64,000 bases of DNA from Lysobacterales bacterium (lineage in GTDB: Bacteria > Pseudomonadota > Gammaproteobacteria > Xanthomonadales > SZUA-38): the NCBI GenBank assembly GCA_030065125.1, contig JASJDM010000030.1, forward strand, positions 1-64,000, given 5' to 3'. Positions 16,854-25,800 of the stretch are shown in pieces; within the stretch, counting starts at the first letter, position 1, and every line of letters begins with the position of its first letter. A model generated the notes under the pieces. That model was given only the letters and a program-made list of their open reading frames with translations, was not told where the DNA came from and ran no database searches. The position numbers and the translations under genes are program-made.

Positions 16854-16996
16854 TCAGGGCGTTGGCCGGCTCAACTCGTAACTTTCGTCAAGCCACTGGG
16901 TCCAGCGTTTTTCAGGCATGGGCTGTTCGGAGGAAAACCGTGCTGTGATCCAGACCCCGGAGCCCACCTGGTAGTCATCGGGGTGTTGCTTTAAAA
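16854..16996 (-). pseudogene. C-terminal gene remnant, MmcQ/YjbR-like
   Basis: Reading leftward from ~16996 to a TGA at 16854-16856, one frame encodes a coherent protein tail including 'HPDDYQVGSGVWITARF' and 'RWTQWLDESYEL'. It has no start codon or upstream continuation, because the preceding sequence belongs in another frame to the short secreted gene at 16991-17269. The '...VGSGVWI...W+DESY-L' pattern resembles the C-terminus of MmcQ/YjbR-family DNA-binding proteins. This is a tentative match by eye. A deletion or rearrangement joining two genes near the G6/T5 homopolymers at 16991-17005 would explain it. Confidence 0.4.
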
Positions 16997-17269
16997 AGCG
17001 GGGGGAAACTGGCCACCCTGGGTGAGCGTCGCGGCCACGTCGATACGGTCTTCGACGATGTCCCCGATGCCGGTCAACCAGTACGGTTCGCCACTGTTAT
17101 CGAAAACGAACCAGGCCACCCAGGCCTGCTCGTTGGGGAGAATCTCGATGAAGAATCCATGACCCGACTGTTCGGGGTTGTAGTAGGAGCCTGACCAGGT
17201 CGCATCGATCTGGAGCTGGGCCAGGGCTGTTCCACAAAGCAGGCAGCCGGCCGCAAATATGCCGCCCAT
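16991..17269 (-). CDS. Short secreted protein with a 'NPEQSGHGF' domain, probably truncated
   Basis: A 92-residue protein with a signal peptide (residues ~1-18, ending 'TALA'). After it comes the motif 'WSGSYYNPEQSGHGFFIEIL', then 'WVAWFVFDNSGEPYWLTG'. This small beta-rich module recurs in secreted proteins of Xanthomonadales-like bacteria; its function is unknown. In related proteins the text after 'FPPAF' normally continues, whereas here a TAA follows at once, and the downstream bases encode a different protein's tail in another frame. I therefore suspect a 3' truncation by rearrangement or frameshift in the adjacent homopolymer runs. It may still be a functional one-domain protein. Confidence 0.55.
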   Translation of the reverse strand: MGGIFAAGCLLCGTALAQLQIDATWSGSYYNPEQSGHGFFIEILPNEQAWVAWFVFDNSGEPYWLTGIGDIVEDRIDVAATLTQGGQFPPAF

Positions 17270-17304
17270 GCTGTCGCCCCGGTTGGACCTTGTTGAAAAA
17301 AGCT

Positions 17305-18531
17305 TCAGGGCTGAAATTCCCCAGCATGTTGCGTCTCGCTTTGCGCGTTGCCTGGCAGCTTCTGATAGTCGAAAAGCTGCAGATCCACCCCGCCGCCATT
17401 CATGGAGCGTCCGATCTTCAGGGAAGCCAATGCATCGGCGTCCTGTTTCAGGTAGGCATTAAAAAACAACAGCTCCCAGGCGTTGCGATCTTCCCAGGAG
17501 CCGCCTTCGAAGACGTGGGTCTGGTCCACCAGTTCCACCACGTAGGTAGGGCCGGACAACTGTTGCATGGCCGGCAGGATGAAATCTGATCGGGTTACCG
17601 TGTCCGCCGTGCCAAAGGCGCACAGCACCGGGGTCGTGACCCGGTTCAATTCGACATTGTTCCTGCCGAACGCGAAGTGGTCCCAGATCAGTCGCTTGTG
17701 GCCGACCCAGGGCGCGGCCAGCACGGCGGCCTTGACCCGGGGGTCCACGGCGGTGGCGGAATGGCCCTGGAAACGGCCGCCCGCAGCAGCCAGCGCGGTG
17801 AATCCGCCGAAGCTGTGACCGGACACGCCGATATTGTCAGCATCGATGTGTGGACCGAAGGTTCTGCTCTCCAGCAGTGAGTCCACCAGGGCCCGGGTCA
17901 GCAGGGGCCTGAGAAAGGCAACGTGATCGTTATCCAGGCCGGCCACCCGGGTGCGGTCGTCGCCGTAGATGGGCACGGCCACGATGTAGCCATGGCGGGA
18001 CAGGTCCTGGGCGTGGCCGATATCGAAGATGCCGTGGGCATCATTGCCGTGGGCCAGAACGATCAGGGGATACTTTTTCTCCGGGTCAGCAAAAACCGGG
18101 GATTCTCCCGGGGCCAGCATGTCCTCAAACCTTCCGTATTGACCGCCATGGTAGGGGAAATCGTACGGGCTGGTTTCCTGGTCTGCCCTGGCAGGCCAGG
18201 TGACGAACGCGGCCACGGGCAGGCTGGTTCCTGCGGTGGGCCCATACACTGCGGGCTGGTTGGGAACAGGCGCTTCCACGATCCAGGCCGACTCCGGGTG
18301 CTGTAGAACTTCGGTGATGAAGCGATAGCGGCCTTCCGGGTCCCGCTTACCCAGCAGGATATCGTGCATGGCGTCGTCACCCAGGTCCCGGAATTCGGCT
18401 GCCACCGCCATGTTGGTGGACCCTACGGCATGGGGGCCGCGTCCCAGAGGCTCAAGTTCCCTGTGTCCGTTTTCCTTTCCGTAGCAGCTTAGGGAACCCG
18501 TCAACATCAACAGCGTGAAAATTCTGATCAT
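17305..18531 (-). CDS. Exported alpha/beta hydrolase, dienelactone-hydrolase/PAF-acetylhydrolase-like
   Basis: A 408-residue serine hydrolase. The first 16 residues form a short lipoprotein-type signal ('LLMLTGSLSC', lipobox Cys ~16), so it is probably an outer-membrane or periplasmic lipoprotein. The alpha/beta-hydrolase core runs from ~150 to 380: oxyanion-hole strand 'YPLIVLAHGND', nucleophile elbow 'GHSFGG' around residue 240, an acid in 'AFGTADTV' and a C-terminal His in 'DQTHVFEGG'. It resembles the chlorophyllase/PAF-acetylhydrolase-type group acting on ester substrates. The substrate is unknown. It is transcribed toward the short secreted gene, 35 bp away. Confidence 0.75.
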   Translation of the reverse strand: MIRIFTLLMLTGSLSCYGKENGHRELEPLGRGPHAVGSTNMAVAAEFRDLGDDAMHDILLGKRDPEGRYRFITEVLQHPESAWIVEAPVPNQPAVYGPTAGTSLPVAAFVTWPARADQETSPYDFPYHGGQYGRFEDMLAPGESPVFADPEKKYPLIVLAHGNDAHGIFDIGHAQDLSRHGYIVAVPIYGDDRTRVAGLDNDHVAFLRPLLTRALVDSLLESRTFGPHIDADNIGVSGHSFGGFTALAAAGGRFQGHSATAVDPRVKAAVLAAPWVGHKRLIWDHFAFGRNNVELNRVTTPVLCAFGTADTVTRSDFILPAMQQLSGPTYVVELVDQTHVFEGGSWEDRNAWELLFFNAYLKQDADALASLKIGRSMNGGGVDLQLFDYQKLPGNAQSETQHAGEFQP

Positions 18532-18744
18532 CTCAACCCGCTCAGCCAGAGTCCGTGAAAGTAAAGATCACGCTGCCGGTGCTGTCAAAGTGAAATTAGT
18601 TGGGCCGACCCATTCCGCTCTGGGTTGGCTGCACTGAATCGTTTGTTTATGGCCAGCCGTGCCCGAAAATCCGGTCGCGACGGGACCTGGCTCAGGGCAA
18701 TCTCCGCGCCTGAAAGCGCATTTGAGGCGGGAGCCTGAAACCCC

Positions 18745-18942
18745 TCAGATCATTCGGCTCTGTCCGAACCCCAGCACCTTCATGCAGTGCGGACAGAAGT
18801 ACAGCACGTTTTTTCCTTCGATGAAGCCAACCCCTTTGGTCTTGGAGTACACCTCGGTCAGTCCCTTGTCGCAGTGGCAGCAGATGGGGGTCAGGTCGTT
18901 CCGGTTGATGATATTCAGGGGTACGGCGTTGGCTTTGCTCAT
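18745..18942 (-). CDS. Small zinc-ribbon-like protein
   Basis: A 65-residue protein with two CxxC pairs, 'CCHC' and 'CPHC', about 30 residues apart, the classic spacing for a single structural zinc. It also has 'GFIEGKNVLYFC' between them. The ATG at 18942 is preceded by CAGGTG at 6 nt spacing; a Met three codons upstream is less likely. There is no signal peptide or membrane segment. Small zinc-ribbon proteins of this type may bind nucleic acid or a partner protein; I cannot tell. Codon choice and the compact ribosome site make it a real gene despite its size. Confidence 0.65.
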   Translation of the reverse strand: MSKANAVPLNIINRNDLTPICCHCDKGLTEVYSKTKGVGFIEGKNVLYFCPHCMKVLGFGQSRMI

Positions 18943-19072
18943 GGCTGGCACCTGTAGTTCAGGCCTTAATCAACAGTCGGCCTGAAATGCCTCGCCGTCA
19001 ATCGGTAGTTTCCAGTCTTGGGTGGAAGATTCGCCGAGGATGCCGTCGTGCAAGAAGGGCGGGGTGGTCAAG

Positions 19073-20329
19073 CTATCGGCTGACGATGGGCGGAAACATG
19101 GCGCTGGGTCGGTCGAAAGAAACCTGCCTGATGTCACTCCAGGACACGTAGCTTGGCGATTCATCATTGCGCCCCAGGACCAGCATGCCGGCATTGCCGG
19201 GTCCCAGGTCGTCCCGGCGCTCCAGGTTCAGGCTTTCACCGCTGTGCAGGGTCACGCCCACGTAGTCCCGCCCGGCGTCCCCGCCGCCCTGTTGTATCGA
19301 CTCGATCATGCCGAAGGGAATGGTGTAGTGAATGCCCCGGGACGGGGCGTCCAGGGTTTCGACGGAAAGGTGCTCATCCAGGTCGAACACCAGCCGGCCG
19401 TTGAGGCGCCGGCCATCGGTCAAAGTCACGCTGCCGGACAGTTCCTGGGCGACGGGAAAGTCTCCATAGCCCGGGCCGCTATGCGGGGCGGGGTTGAGAT
19501 CCAGGCGCTGAAACGCGCCCCAGGAAACCAGCACGCGGCCGAAGCGAGGGTCGTCCACGTAAATTCCTCGGTTGTTTTCGCCAGCCTCCCGGGTGCCAGA
19601 CAGTACTACGGTGCTGCCGTCGTTCCGGGTGACTTGTGAACTCTCGCCGAATCGCTTTTCGATGGACTGGATGGTGTCAAACCGGAGGCTGGTTTTGCTT
19701 TTGTTGGCGTGGCCGTCCAGGGTGTCGGTGGCCAGGCAGGCTTCGCGGTTCCACTGGATATAGCCGGTGAATGCGCCCTCCGCCGTGAACACCGTGCCGT
19801 GCAGTCGATCAGGCGCTTCAGCCAGAACCGGCGTCGGGCGGAACTCGATGCTGCGAATCTTCCACTCGTCAAACCTGTGTTGCTCGTGCCCGTCCCAAAG
19901 CTGCAGGCCGTCGGCGAAGTCATCCGCTTCGAATCGGTCCAGGTTGAATACCAGGTTATTCTTGAGCGTCACGGTCAGGTCGCGGCCGTTGGCTTCGATG
20001 GTGGCGATGTCGCCAAAGCGGACCATCAGCGGCCGCGCCAGGTTCATGGACCGTTCACCGAGTTTCAATCCGAGAATGTGTACCGGACGCTTCTCTACCA
20101 GCTGCTCCTGGGGGACCAGTTCAGCCCAGGCATTCCCGGTTTTGCGGCTGTTGAAGTAGTGGCCCCAGAATGCCTCTTCGGCCTCTCCAAAACGAAGTCG
20201 CCCCTGGTGGGTGGTCCCGTCGGTCAAGGTGACGGTGCCGTAAAGAAACCCCTGGCCGTCGTCTGCCCGCGTGGAGGTCACCAGCAGGAGGCCTGTCAGG
20301 AGGGTGAGGATGCAGGAAAGTGTTTTCAT
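19073..20329 (-). CDS. Exported protein with three related beta-repeat units, unknown function
   Basis: A ~418-residue protein with a clear signal peptide (residues 1-22, cleaved near 'TSTRA'). It contains three copies of a pattern 'L.G.V...DG....GRL.F': 'LYGTVTLTDGTTHQGRLRF', 'LHGTVFTAEGAFTGYIQW' and 'LSGSVTLTDGRRLNGRLVF'. These start about 25, 185 and 305 residues in, each followed by an 'I.SI' strand. The layout suggests tandem small beta-barrels, reminiscent of Sm-like or PRC-barrel-like folds, but I do not recognise a named family. The start is the Met at 20329; a Met three codons upstream (20338) is the alternative. It lies 67 bp after the hemY-like gene, same strand. Confidence 0.65.
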   Translation of the reverse strand: MKTLSCILTLLTGLLLVTSTRADDGQGFLYGTVTLTDGTTHQGRLRFGEAEEAFWGHYFNSRKTGNAWAELVPQEQLVEKRPVHILGLKLGERSMNLARPLMVRFGDIATIEANGRDLTVTLKNNLVFNLDRFEADDFADGLQLWDGHEQHRFDEWKIRSIEFRPTPVLAEAPDRLHGTVFTAEGAFTGYIQWNREACLATDTLDGHANKSKTSLRFDTIQSIEKRFGESSQVTRNDGSTVVLSGTREAGENNRGIYVDDPRFGRVLVSWGAFQRLDLNPAPHSGPGYGDFPVAQELSGSVTLTDGRRLNGRLVFDLDEHLSVETLDAPSRGIHYTIPFGMIESIQQGGGDAGRDYVGVTLHSGESLNLERRDDLGPGNAGMLVLGRNDESPSYVSWSDIRQVSFDRPSAMFPPIVSR

Positions 20330-20396
20330 TGGACCCATGGTTGCCTTTGATTGTAGCAACCAGGTGGCGGAGTTGAGTCAAATCCGGGGCGGCAGG

Positions 20397-21743
20397 TCAG
20401 CTCACCTCTGCGCCGGCCCGCTCCAGCATGCGATCCACACATTTCCCACTCTGCTCCACGCAGTCGTTGACGCCAATGCCACGGTAGGCATTGCAGTTCA
20501 GGAACAGCCCGGGCAGTTGATCAGCGGATTGGAAAAGATTTTCCACCAGGGCCAGGTGGCCGACTCGATAATTCGGAATGCCCCGGGGCCAGGGTTGAAC
20601 GAATGTGGTGTCCGGGGTTTCAGTGATGCCCATGGTTTGCTGCACGCCCCGCCGGGCGATCTCCACCAGTTCGTCCGGCTCCTTCAGGGCCAGCTCGGGA
20701 TTGCGCTGGCCGCCGATCATGACCCGGACGGATTTGCTGCCCTCGGGGGCCCGGTCGCCGAAGATGGCGCTGTCCCATAACACCCCGAGGATATCCAGCC
20801 CGGCCGAGGCCGTGGTAAGCAGGCCAAACCCGTTCAGAGGATGTGTCAGCTTGTGATAGCCAAAGCCCACCACGGAAATGGGCGAATAGTTGATATGCTC
20901 CAGCTGTCCCGCCAGGCCGGCATCAACGGATCGCAGCAGGTCCGCGCTGACATAGGCGGGAGTCGCCAGCACCACGTTGTCGTAGGGCGCCTCGTCCGAT
21001 ATGCCCTGCAGGCGCCAGCGACCGTCGGCCAGGTCCAGGGCGGTGACGCTGGCGGACAGCCGCAGGTCATCCCCCATAAGTCCCGCCAGGTGATCGACAA
21101 AGCTGCTGACGCCGCCGACAAAGCTCATCAGCACGCCGCCGGGGCCGGCCTCTTTTTTGCGCTTGGCCAGCATGCCGCGGAACAGCCCGCCATGCTCCCG
21201 CTCCAGCTTCACCACCAGCGGGAACGCCGCGTTGACGCTGAGCTGTTCGGGTGTCGAGCCGAAAATGCCGGCGGACATGGCGTTGAGGAACACGTCGGTG
21301 AACTGCGGCCCCAGCCGCCGATCACCAAAACTCTTGAGGGTCTCTTCTTCGTCGGACTGCCGCGGCTTGATCCAGAATTCCCGGGCCACCCTCAGCTTGC
21401 CGCCCAGGGTCAGCAGTTTCGTCTTCAGAAATGCGCCCGGGCCATCGGGCAAACGATGGATGGCATCGGTGTAGACATAGCGGATTCTGGCCGCATCATT
21501 GCTGCGCAGCAGCAGGTGCTCAGCCCCGGCCGCCCGCACCAGTTCGCCGGTGGCGGGTTTGTTGTCCAGGTAGCCGTTGCTGCCGCGCTCGAAGATAAAG
21601 CCGTCCTGGTGCACGGACCGCATGGTGCCGCCGGGCTGGGCTTCGCGCTCGTACACGTGGACCGTCCAGTCCGGCTGCTTCTGCCTGAGGAGAAAGGCGG
21701 TGGCCAGGCCGCTGATGCCGCCGCCGATAATGGCTGTTCTCAT
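20397..21743 (-). CDS. hemY: Oxygen-dependent protoporphyrinogen oxidase (HemY type)
   Basis: A 448-residue FAD-dependent oxidase that converts protoporphyrinogen IX to protoporphyrin IX, the penultimate step of haem synthesis, at the cytoplasmic membrane. The N-terminal dinucleotide motif 'AIIGGGISGLATAFLL' (residues 4-19) is followed by 'YEREAQPGGTMRS', and 'ERGSNGYLDNKP' forms the next conserved block. The FAD-binding C-terminus 'LPGLFLNCNAYRGIGVNDCVEQSGKCVD' is typical of PPOX ('G...GGVGL.DCI..G'). Normal length. It is divergent from the hydrolase gene; TTGAAT and GATAAA with 17 bp spacing lie in the shared gap as a plausible sigma-70 promoter. Its presence instead of HemG or HemJ fits an aerobic lifestyle. 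Confidence 0.85.
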   Translation of the reverse strand: MRTAIIGGGISGLATAFLLRQKQPDWTVHVYEREAQPGGTMRSVHQDGFIFERGSNGYLDNKPATGELVRAAGAEHLLLRSNDAARIRYVYTDAIHRLPDGPGAFLKTKLLTLGGKLRVAREFWIKPRQSDEEETLKSFGDRRLGPQFTDVFLNAMSAGIFGSTPEQLSVNAAFPLVVKLEREHGGLFRGMLAKRKKEAGPGGVLMSFVGGVSSFVDHLAGLMGDDLRLSASVTALDLADGRWRLQGISDEAPYDNVVLATPAYVSADLLRSVDAGLAGQLEHINYSPISVVGFGYHKLTHPLNGFGLLTTASAGLDILGVLWDSAIFGDRAPEGSKSVRVMIGGQRNPELALKEPDELVEIARRGVQQTMGITETPDTTFVQPWPRGIPNYRVGHLALVENLFQSADQLPGLFLNCNAYRGIGVNDCVEQSGKCVDRMLERAGAEVS

Positions 21744-21871
21744 GGCGCAGTTTATCGTCGAACTACGTAACTAATTCAAGTAGTGCAATATACGGCGTTA
21801 CCATGGCCCTGCTTGCTCTGAATTGTTGGGCGGGTACGGGCGCGGTGGAAGTTCAGATATTGGGAGTGGTA

Positions 21872-22795
21872 ATGATTCGATTTCTAGCCGGATTCTTGAT
21901 GCTGTTGATGCTGCTGTCCATTGCGGGGGCCTTTTACCAGTCCAGCAGTGAATCCAGTGACCTTGCGACGTTCCCGCCACCGGGCCAATTCGTGGATGTG
22001 GGTGGCCATCGGCTGCACCTGGTGTGCCAGGGGAGCGGTGGACCCACCGTGGTACTGGAATCCGGGCTGGGTAATGACGTCAATTTCTGGTCAGAGGTCA
22101 TACCCCCGGTGGCGAAGTTCACCCGGGTTTGCGCCTATGACCGGGCTGGATTGGGCTGGAGCGACGCCGGGCCAATGCCGCGCTCGGCACCTCGAATTGT
22201 CGATGAGCTTTCAATTCTGTTGAAGAATTCTGGCGAAGCACCGCCCTATATCCTGGCCGGCCATTCCAATGGTGGCCCATACGTGCGGTTGTATGCATCA
22301 AGCTATCCGGATCGCGTTGCCGGTCTGGTACTGGTGGACCCAAACCCGGAGACCAAACCGGGCTGCAGTCCGCTGCCGCAGCCGGCCAGGACAATCTACG
22401 GCGTGCTGGTGACCATGGCACCTCTCGGCGCACCCCGGCTGGCACTGCCGATGCTGTTTCCCCTGGATAACTCACCGCTGAAGCCTGCTGGCAGAAAAGC
22501 CCACGGTGCGCTGCGCGCAAGAACCAGCGCGTTGCGGGCTGTGTGGTCCGAGACGAAACAGACGTGCGACATGCTGGACGCGGTGCGTGCCGCTTCAGCA
22601 CCGGCGATTCCTACCATCGTGCTTGTGGACCAGCCGGATGGGGACTCTGCCCAGTGGCAGCGAGAGATGGCGGACCAGATTGGGGCCCAGGAGGTCATTG
22701 TTGCTGACAACACGACACACTGGATACAGCTGGACCGGCCGGAGCTGGTGGTCGACTCGATCCGCCGCCTGGTTGAACGGGCTGCGCCCCCGTGA
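21872..22795 (+). CDS. Membrane-anchored or exported alpha/beta hydrolase
   Basis: A 307-residue alpha/beta hydrolase with an N-terminal hydrophobic segment (residues ~3-22) acting as signal peptide or anchor. The core has 'VDVGGHRLHLVCQGSGGPTVVLESGLG', nucleophile elbow 'GHSNGG' (around residue 130) and a C-terminal His in 'DNTTHWIQLDRPELVV'. The catalytic acid is probably in 'VLVDQPDGD'. I chose the ATG at 21872 because GGGAG lies 6 bp upstream; the in-frame ATG at 21803 has no ribosome site. It belongs to the broad class of lipase/esterase or haloalkane-dehalogenase-like enzymes; the substrate is unknown. It ends 7 bp from the end of the giant minus-strand gene, with no terminator between. 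Confidence 0.78.
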   Translation: MIRFLAGFLMLLMLLSIAGAFYQSSSESSDLATFPPPGQFVDVGGHRLHLVCQGSGGPTVVLESGLGNDVNFWSEVIPPVAKFTRVCAYDRAGLGWSDAGPMPRSAPRIVDELSILLKNSGEAPPYILAGHSNGGPYVRLYASSYPDRVAGLVLVDPNPETKPGCSPLPQPARTIYGVLVTMAPLGAPRLALPMLFPLDNSPLKPAGRKAHGALRARTSALRAVWSETKQTCDMLDAVRAASAPAIPTIVLVDQPDGDSAQWQREMADQIGAQEVIVADNTTHWIQLDRPELVVDSIRRLVERAAPP

Positions 22796-22802
22796 TGAGC
22801 AA

Positions 22803-25800
22803 CTAGGGCTGGATCACCAGTGCCGGATCACCCAGCAGGGCGTAACCCAGGATCACGTCTTCCCGGCCGGGGTGAGCCGCGGCCATGGTCTGCTTGGCCT
22901 GGAGGATCGCTTCACCCAGGGTGACGCCGGGGGTCAGCACCAGGGGCAGGCTGAGGTTGCTCAGCAGCTGCTCCGAGGACAGGCGGGTCAGGGATACCGG
23001 GCCCAGTACTGCAGCGGCGCCGTAGTCACCACCCACCAGGAATCGATGGGACAGGGTGTCCGCCTGGGGCGACACGTAGTACGTGTTCCAGCAGCCCCAC
23101 TGGTTGACCACTGTGGGCAGCCCCGCGTTGGACAGCGTATCGATGTCGTTGGACGTCAACAGCCGGTCGGTGCGTCCCCATTCGGTGAATCCGGAATGGC
23201 CGAAGTAGTTGGTCAGGGCCGCTCCGGCCTCAATGCCCGACAGGATCTGCTGCTGAGCCTGGGCCGGCGTGATCTCGTCCAGGTAGGCGCTGGTGATTTC
23301 CCAGCCCTGGAGCAGTTCCGTGGCAATGTCGTCGCTGATGGCGCTGAAAGGCGTCAGCGGCTCGGCCTTGTCAGCGGCAAACACCGCGGTCAGGTCGTAT
23401 TCCTTGGTGGCGTATTGCAGGGTCTTGCTGATCATCCAGTCCAGTTCCTGCAGGGTTCGCACCGGGAAGCGACCGATGGCAACGTCGGGCACCATGTCGC
23501 CGGTGTAGTCAGCCAGCACCGCGTCCAGCGGGGCGTAGCGCACCACCTCGTGGACCTGGCCGTAGACCGAGGGGATGAAGCTCAGCGACCCAAGGCCCAG
23601 GTAATCCTGGTAGTCGTAGGAGTCGCCGCCCACCAGCAGCACGAAACGCGCGCCCAGGTGCCCGGCCGCCACGGTGATGTAGCGCTTGATGGCCAGAGGA
23701 TCCACCATGCCGTGACCGTAGCGCTGGTACAGGTCATTGACGTTGACCACCTTGACGCTCAGGCCGTTCCGGGTGTGGTGGTCGACCAGCGGCGACAGCC
23801 CGTTGGTGAAGGCCGGGTGGGTGATGACCAGGTAGTCTGCCGACTCGGTGTCCAGGCTCTGGTCGAACACCACGGGCGTCGGCTGGACAGGAACCAGGGC
23901 ATCCGCCTGGGAGATCACGTAGGACCTCGCATCCAGCCCCCCCGGAACCTGCAGGTCGTAGCCCGCGCCATCCGGCGAAGTGGTGGCGTCGGGCAGCCAG
24001 ACTGGTCCGGTTTCGGTGATGGCGTAGGCCACCACGTCGCTGGACGTCAGGCCGCTGACCACGAACGAGGCGTCGGGCAGGTCCTCGAAGGTCGCCCGGA
24101 ACAGGGTATCGGGAGAAGGTGTCGGCGCTTCCGCGCGCCAGTCGCCGGCGGTATTTACGTCCAGTTCCCCGGCACCATCGATGGTCAGGTCAGTGGTGTA
24201 ACTCAGGGCAACCGATTCAACGTTGACCAGGTCGAACAGGGCACCGGTATCTCCCGGCAGGCGAACCGTGACGGTGTTGTCGCCGTCCAGCAGCAGCCCC
24301 TCGGCCACGCTGGCTTCGATAGTCGCCGGGGTCAGGCCGTCCAGGAACAGCTCGGCCACCTGGGTGCCGTTGACCAGGACCTCCACGTGGTGGTCTGGGT
24401 TTTCGGCCAGGTCCGTGACGCCCCACAGTTCCACGGTCAGGGTGGCGCCGCCGCTGCTGCGATCGCTCAAGTCCAGCGCAAACTCGGCCTGGTCGGGCCC
24501 GCCGAAGGAGAACAGATCTTCCAGGAACCAGGGGTCACCATTGGGCGAGGCAAAACTGTACTGCCGGTTATGGTCCATGACCAGGCTGCGCGTCTGGCTG
24601 GCCTCGGCATCTGGCGTGGTGGCCAGGGATTCCAGCGTGTCCATGCGGGCCGCCATACCAGGATCCAGCAAGACCCGGTAGACGTTGTCGCTGCTGTACA
24701 GGCTGTCCCGCGGCTGACCGATAAACTCGATGAATTCACCGGGGCCGAAGGAGTTCCCGGAAAGGCGCAGCGGGATCGGTTTTCCGGCCAGGGTCACGGC
24801 CAGCTGATCGACGCTGGCGCCATTGACGGGCAGGCCGGCAGACTCCAGCTGCTCATAGCTGACCCGGACCACGCCGCGCTGATTCACCGACAGGTTGACC
24901 GCGTCCGCGCTGCCGGGCAATCCCAGCGGTACCTCTTCAAGCTGCGTGCGTTCCAGGCTGTCCCGGATGCTGCTCCAGTCAATGGTCGCCGGCGGTCGGT
25001 CATCGCCGTACAGCCGGCCCAGCTCGAAAGGCCCGTGCAGTGTTTCATTGCCCTTGATGTCGATGTCCGACAGCCAGAGCTGATCGTTCAGGATGCCCGG
25101 AAGTTCCAGGCTGTACTGCTGCCACTCGGTGGAATCCACCACCCGGGAGGGCACCAGGCTGTGCAGGCGTCGCATGCCGGTGCCGTCGGCTCCGTAGATG
25201 AAGAATCCGACATTGCCGGTTTCCGTGGCCGTGCCCCAGCGCAGGCTCAAGCCGCCGCCTGATACCTCGGCCCGGAAGTAGGCCAGGGTCACGGGAGTGG
25301 TGGTGACGCCGCCGTTGTAGAACCCGAAGTCCAGTTCGGTGACGGCCGTTCCGGCAACGCTGCTGCCGGCCGGCTGCACGCCCAGGGTCAGGGCCTGGGT
25401 CGTCTGGAAATAGCCCTCCAGCCTCGAGCCGGTGGCATCGGTTCCCAGGATGTAGTCGCCGGGCGGCAGATTGTCGAACAGGTAGTCACCGCCGGCGTCG
25501 GTCACCGTCATGCCGAACACCGGGTCGTCCGGATCCAGCAGGCCGTCACCATCCAGGTCACGATACAGCACAACGGCCACGCCGCCCACGTCCGGCTCTC
25601 CGGGGTTGTCCACACCGTCGTTGCTGATGTCTTCGAACACGGTGCCCGCCAGGCTGATGGCCGCCGGGGCGGTCACCCCAAAGTCGGCATACAGCGGGTT
25701 CTGGTTGGCCGGGGTGATGGACAGCGGCAGGGGACTGGGCTGGGCGTTATCGTTCAGCCCTGGCGTGCCGGCGGTGGGCACGGTGCCTTCCAGGACGGAT

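Noticed and set aside
22506-25262. A 918-codon plus-strand open frame opposite the giant gene
   Set aside because: It is antisense to the peptidase and linker part of the giant protein, lacks conserved motifs and a ribosome site, and has shadow-like composition.
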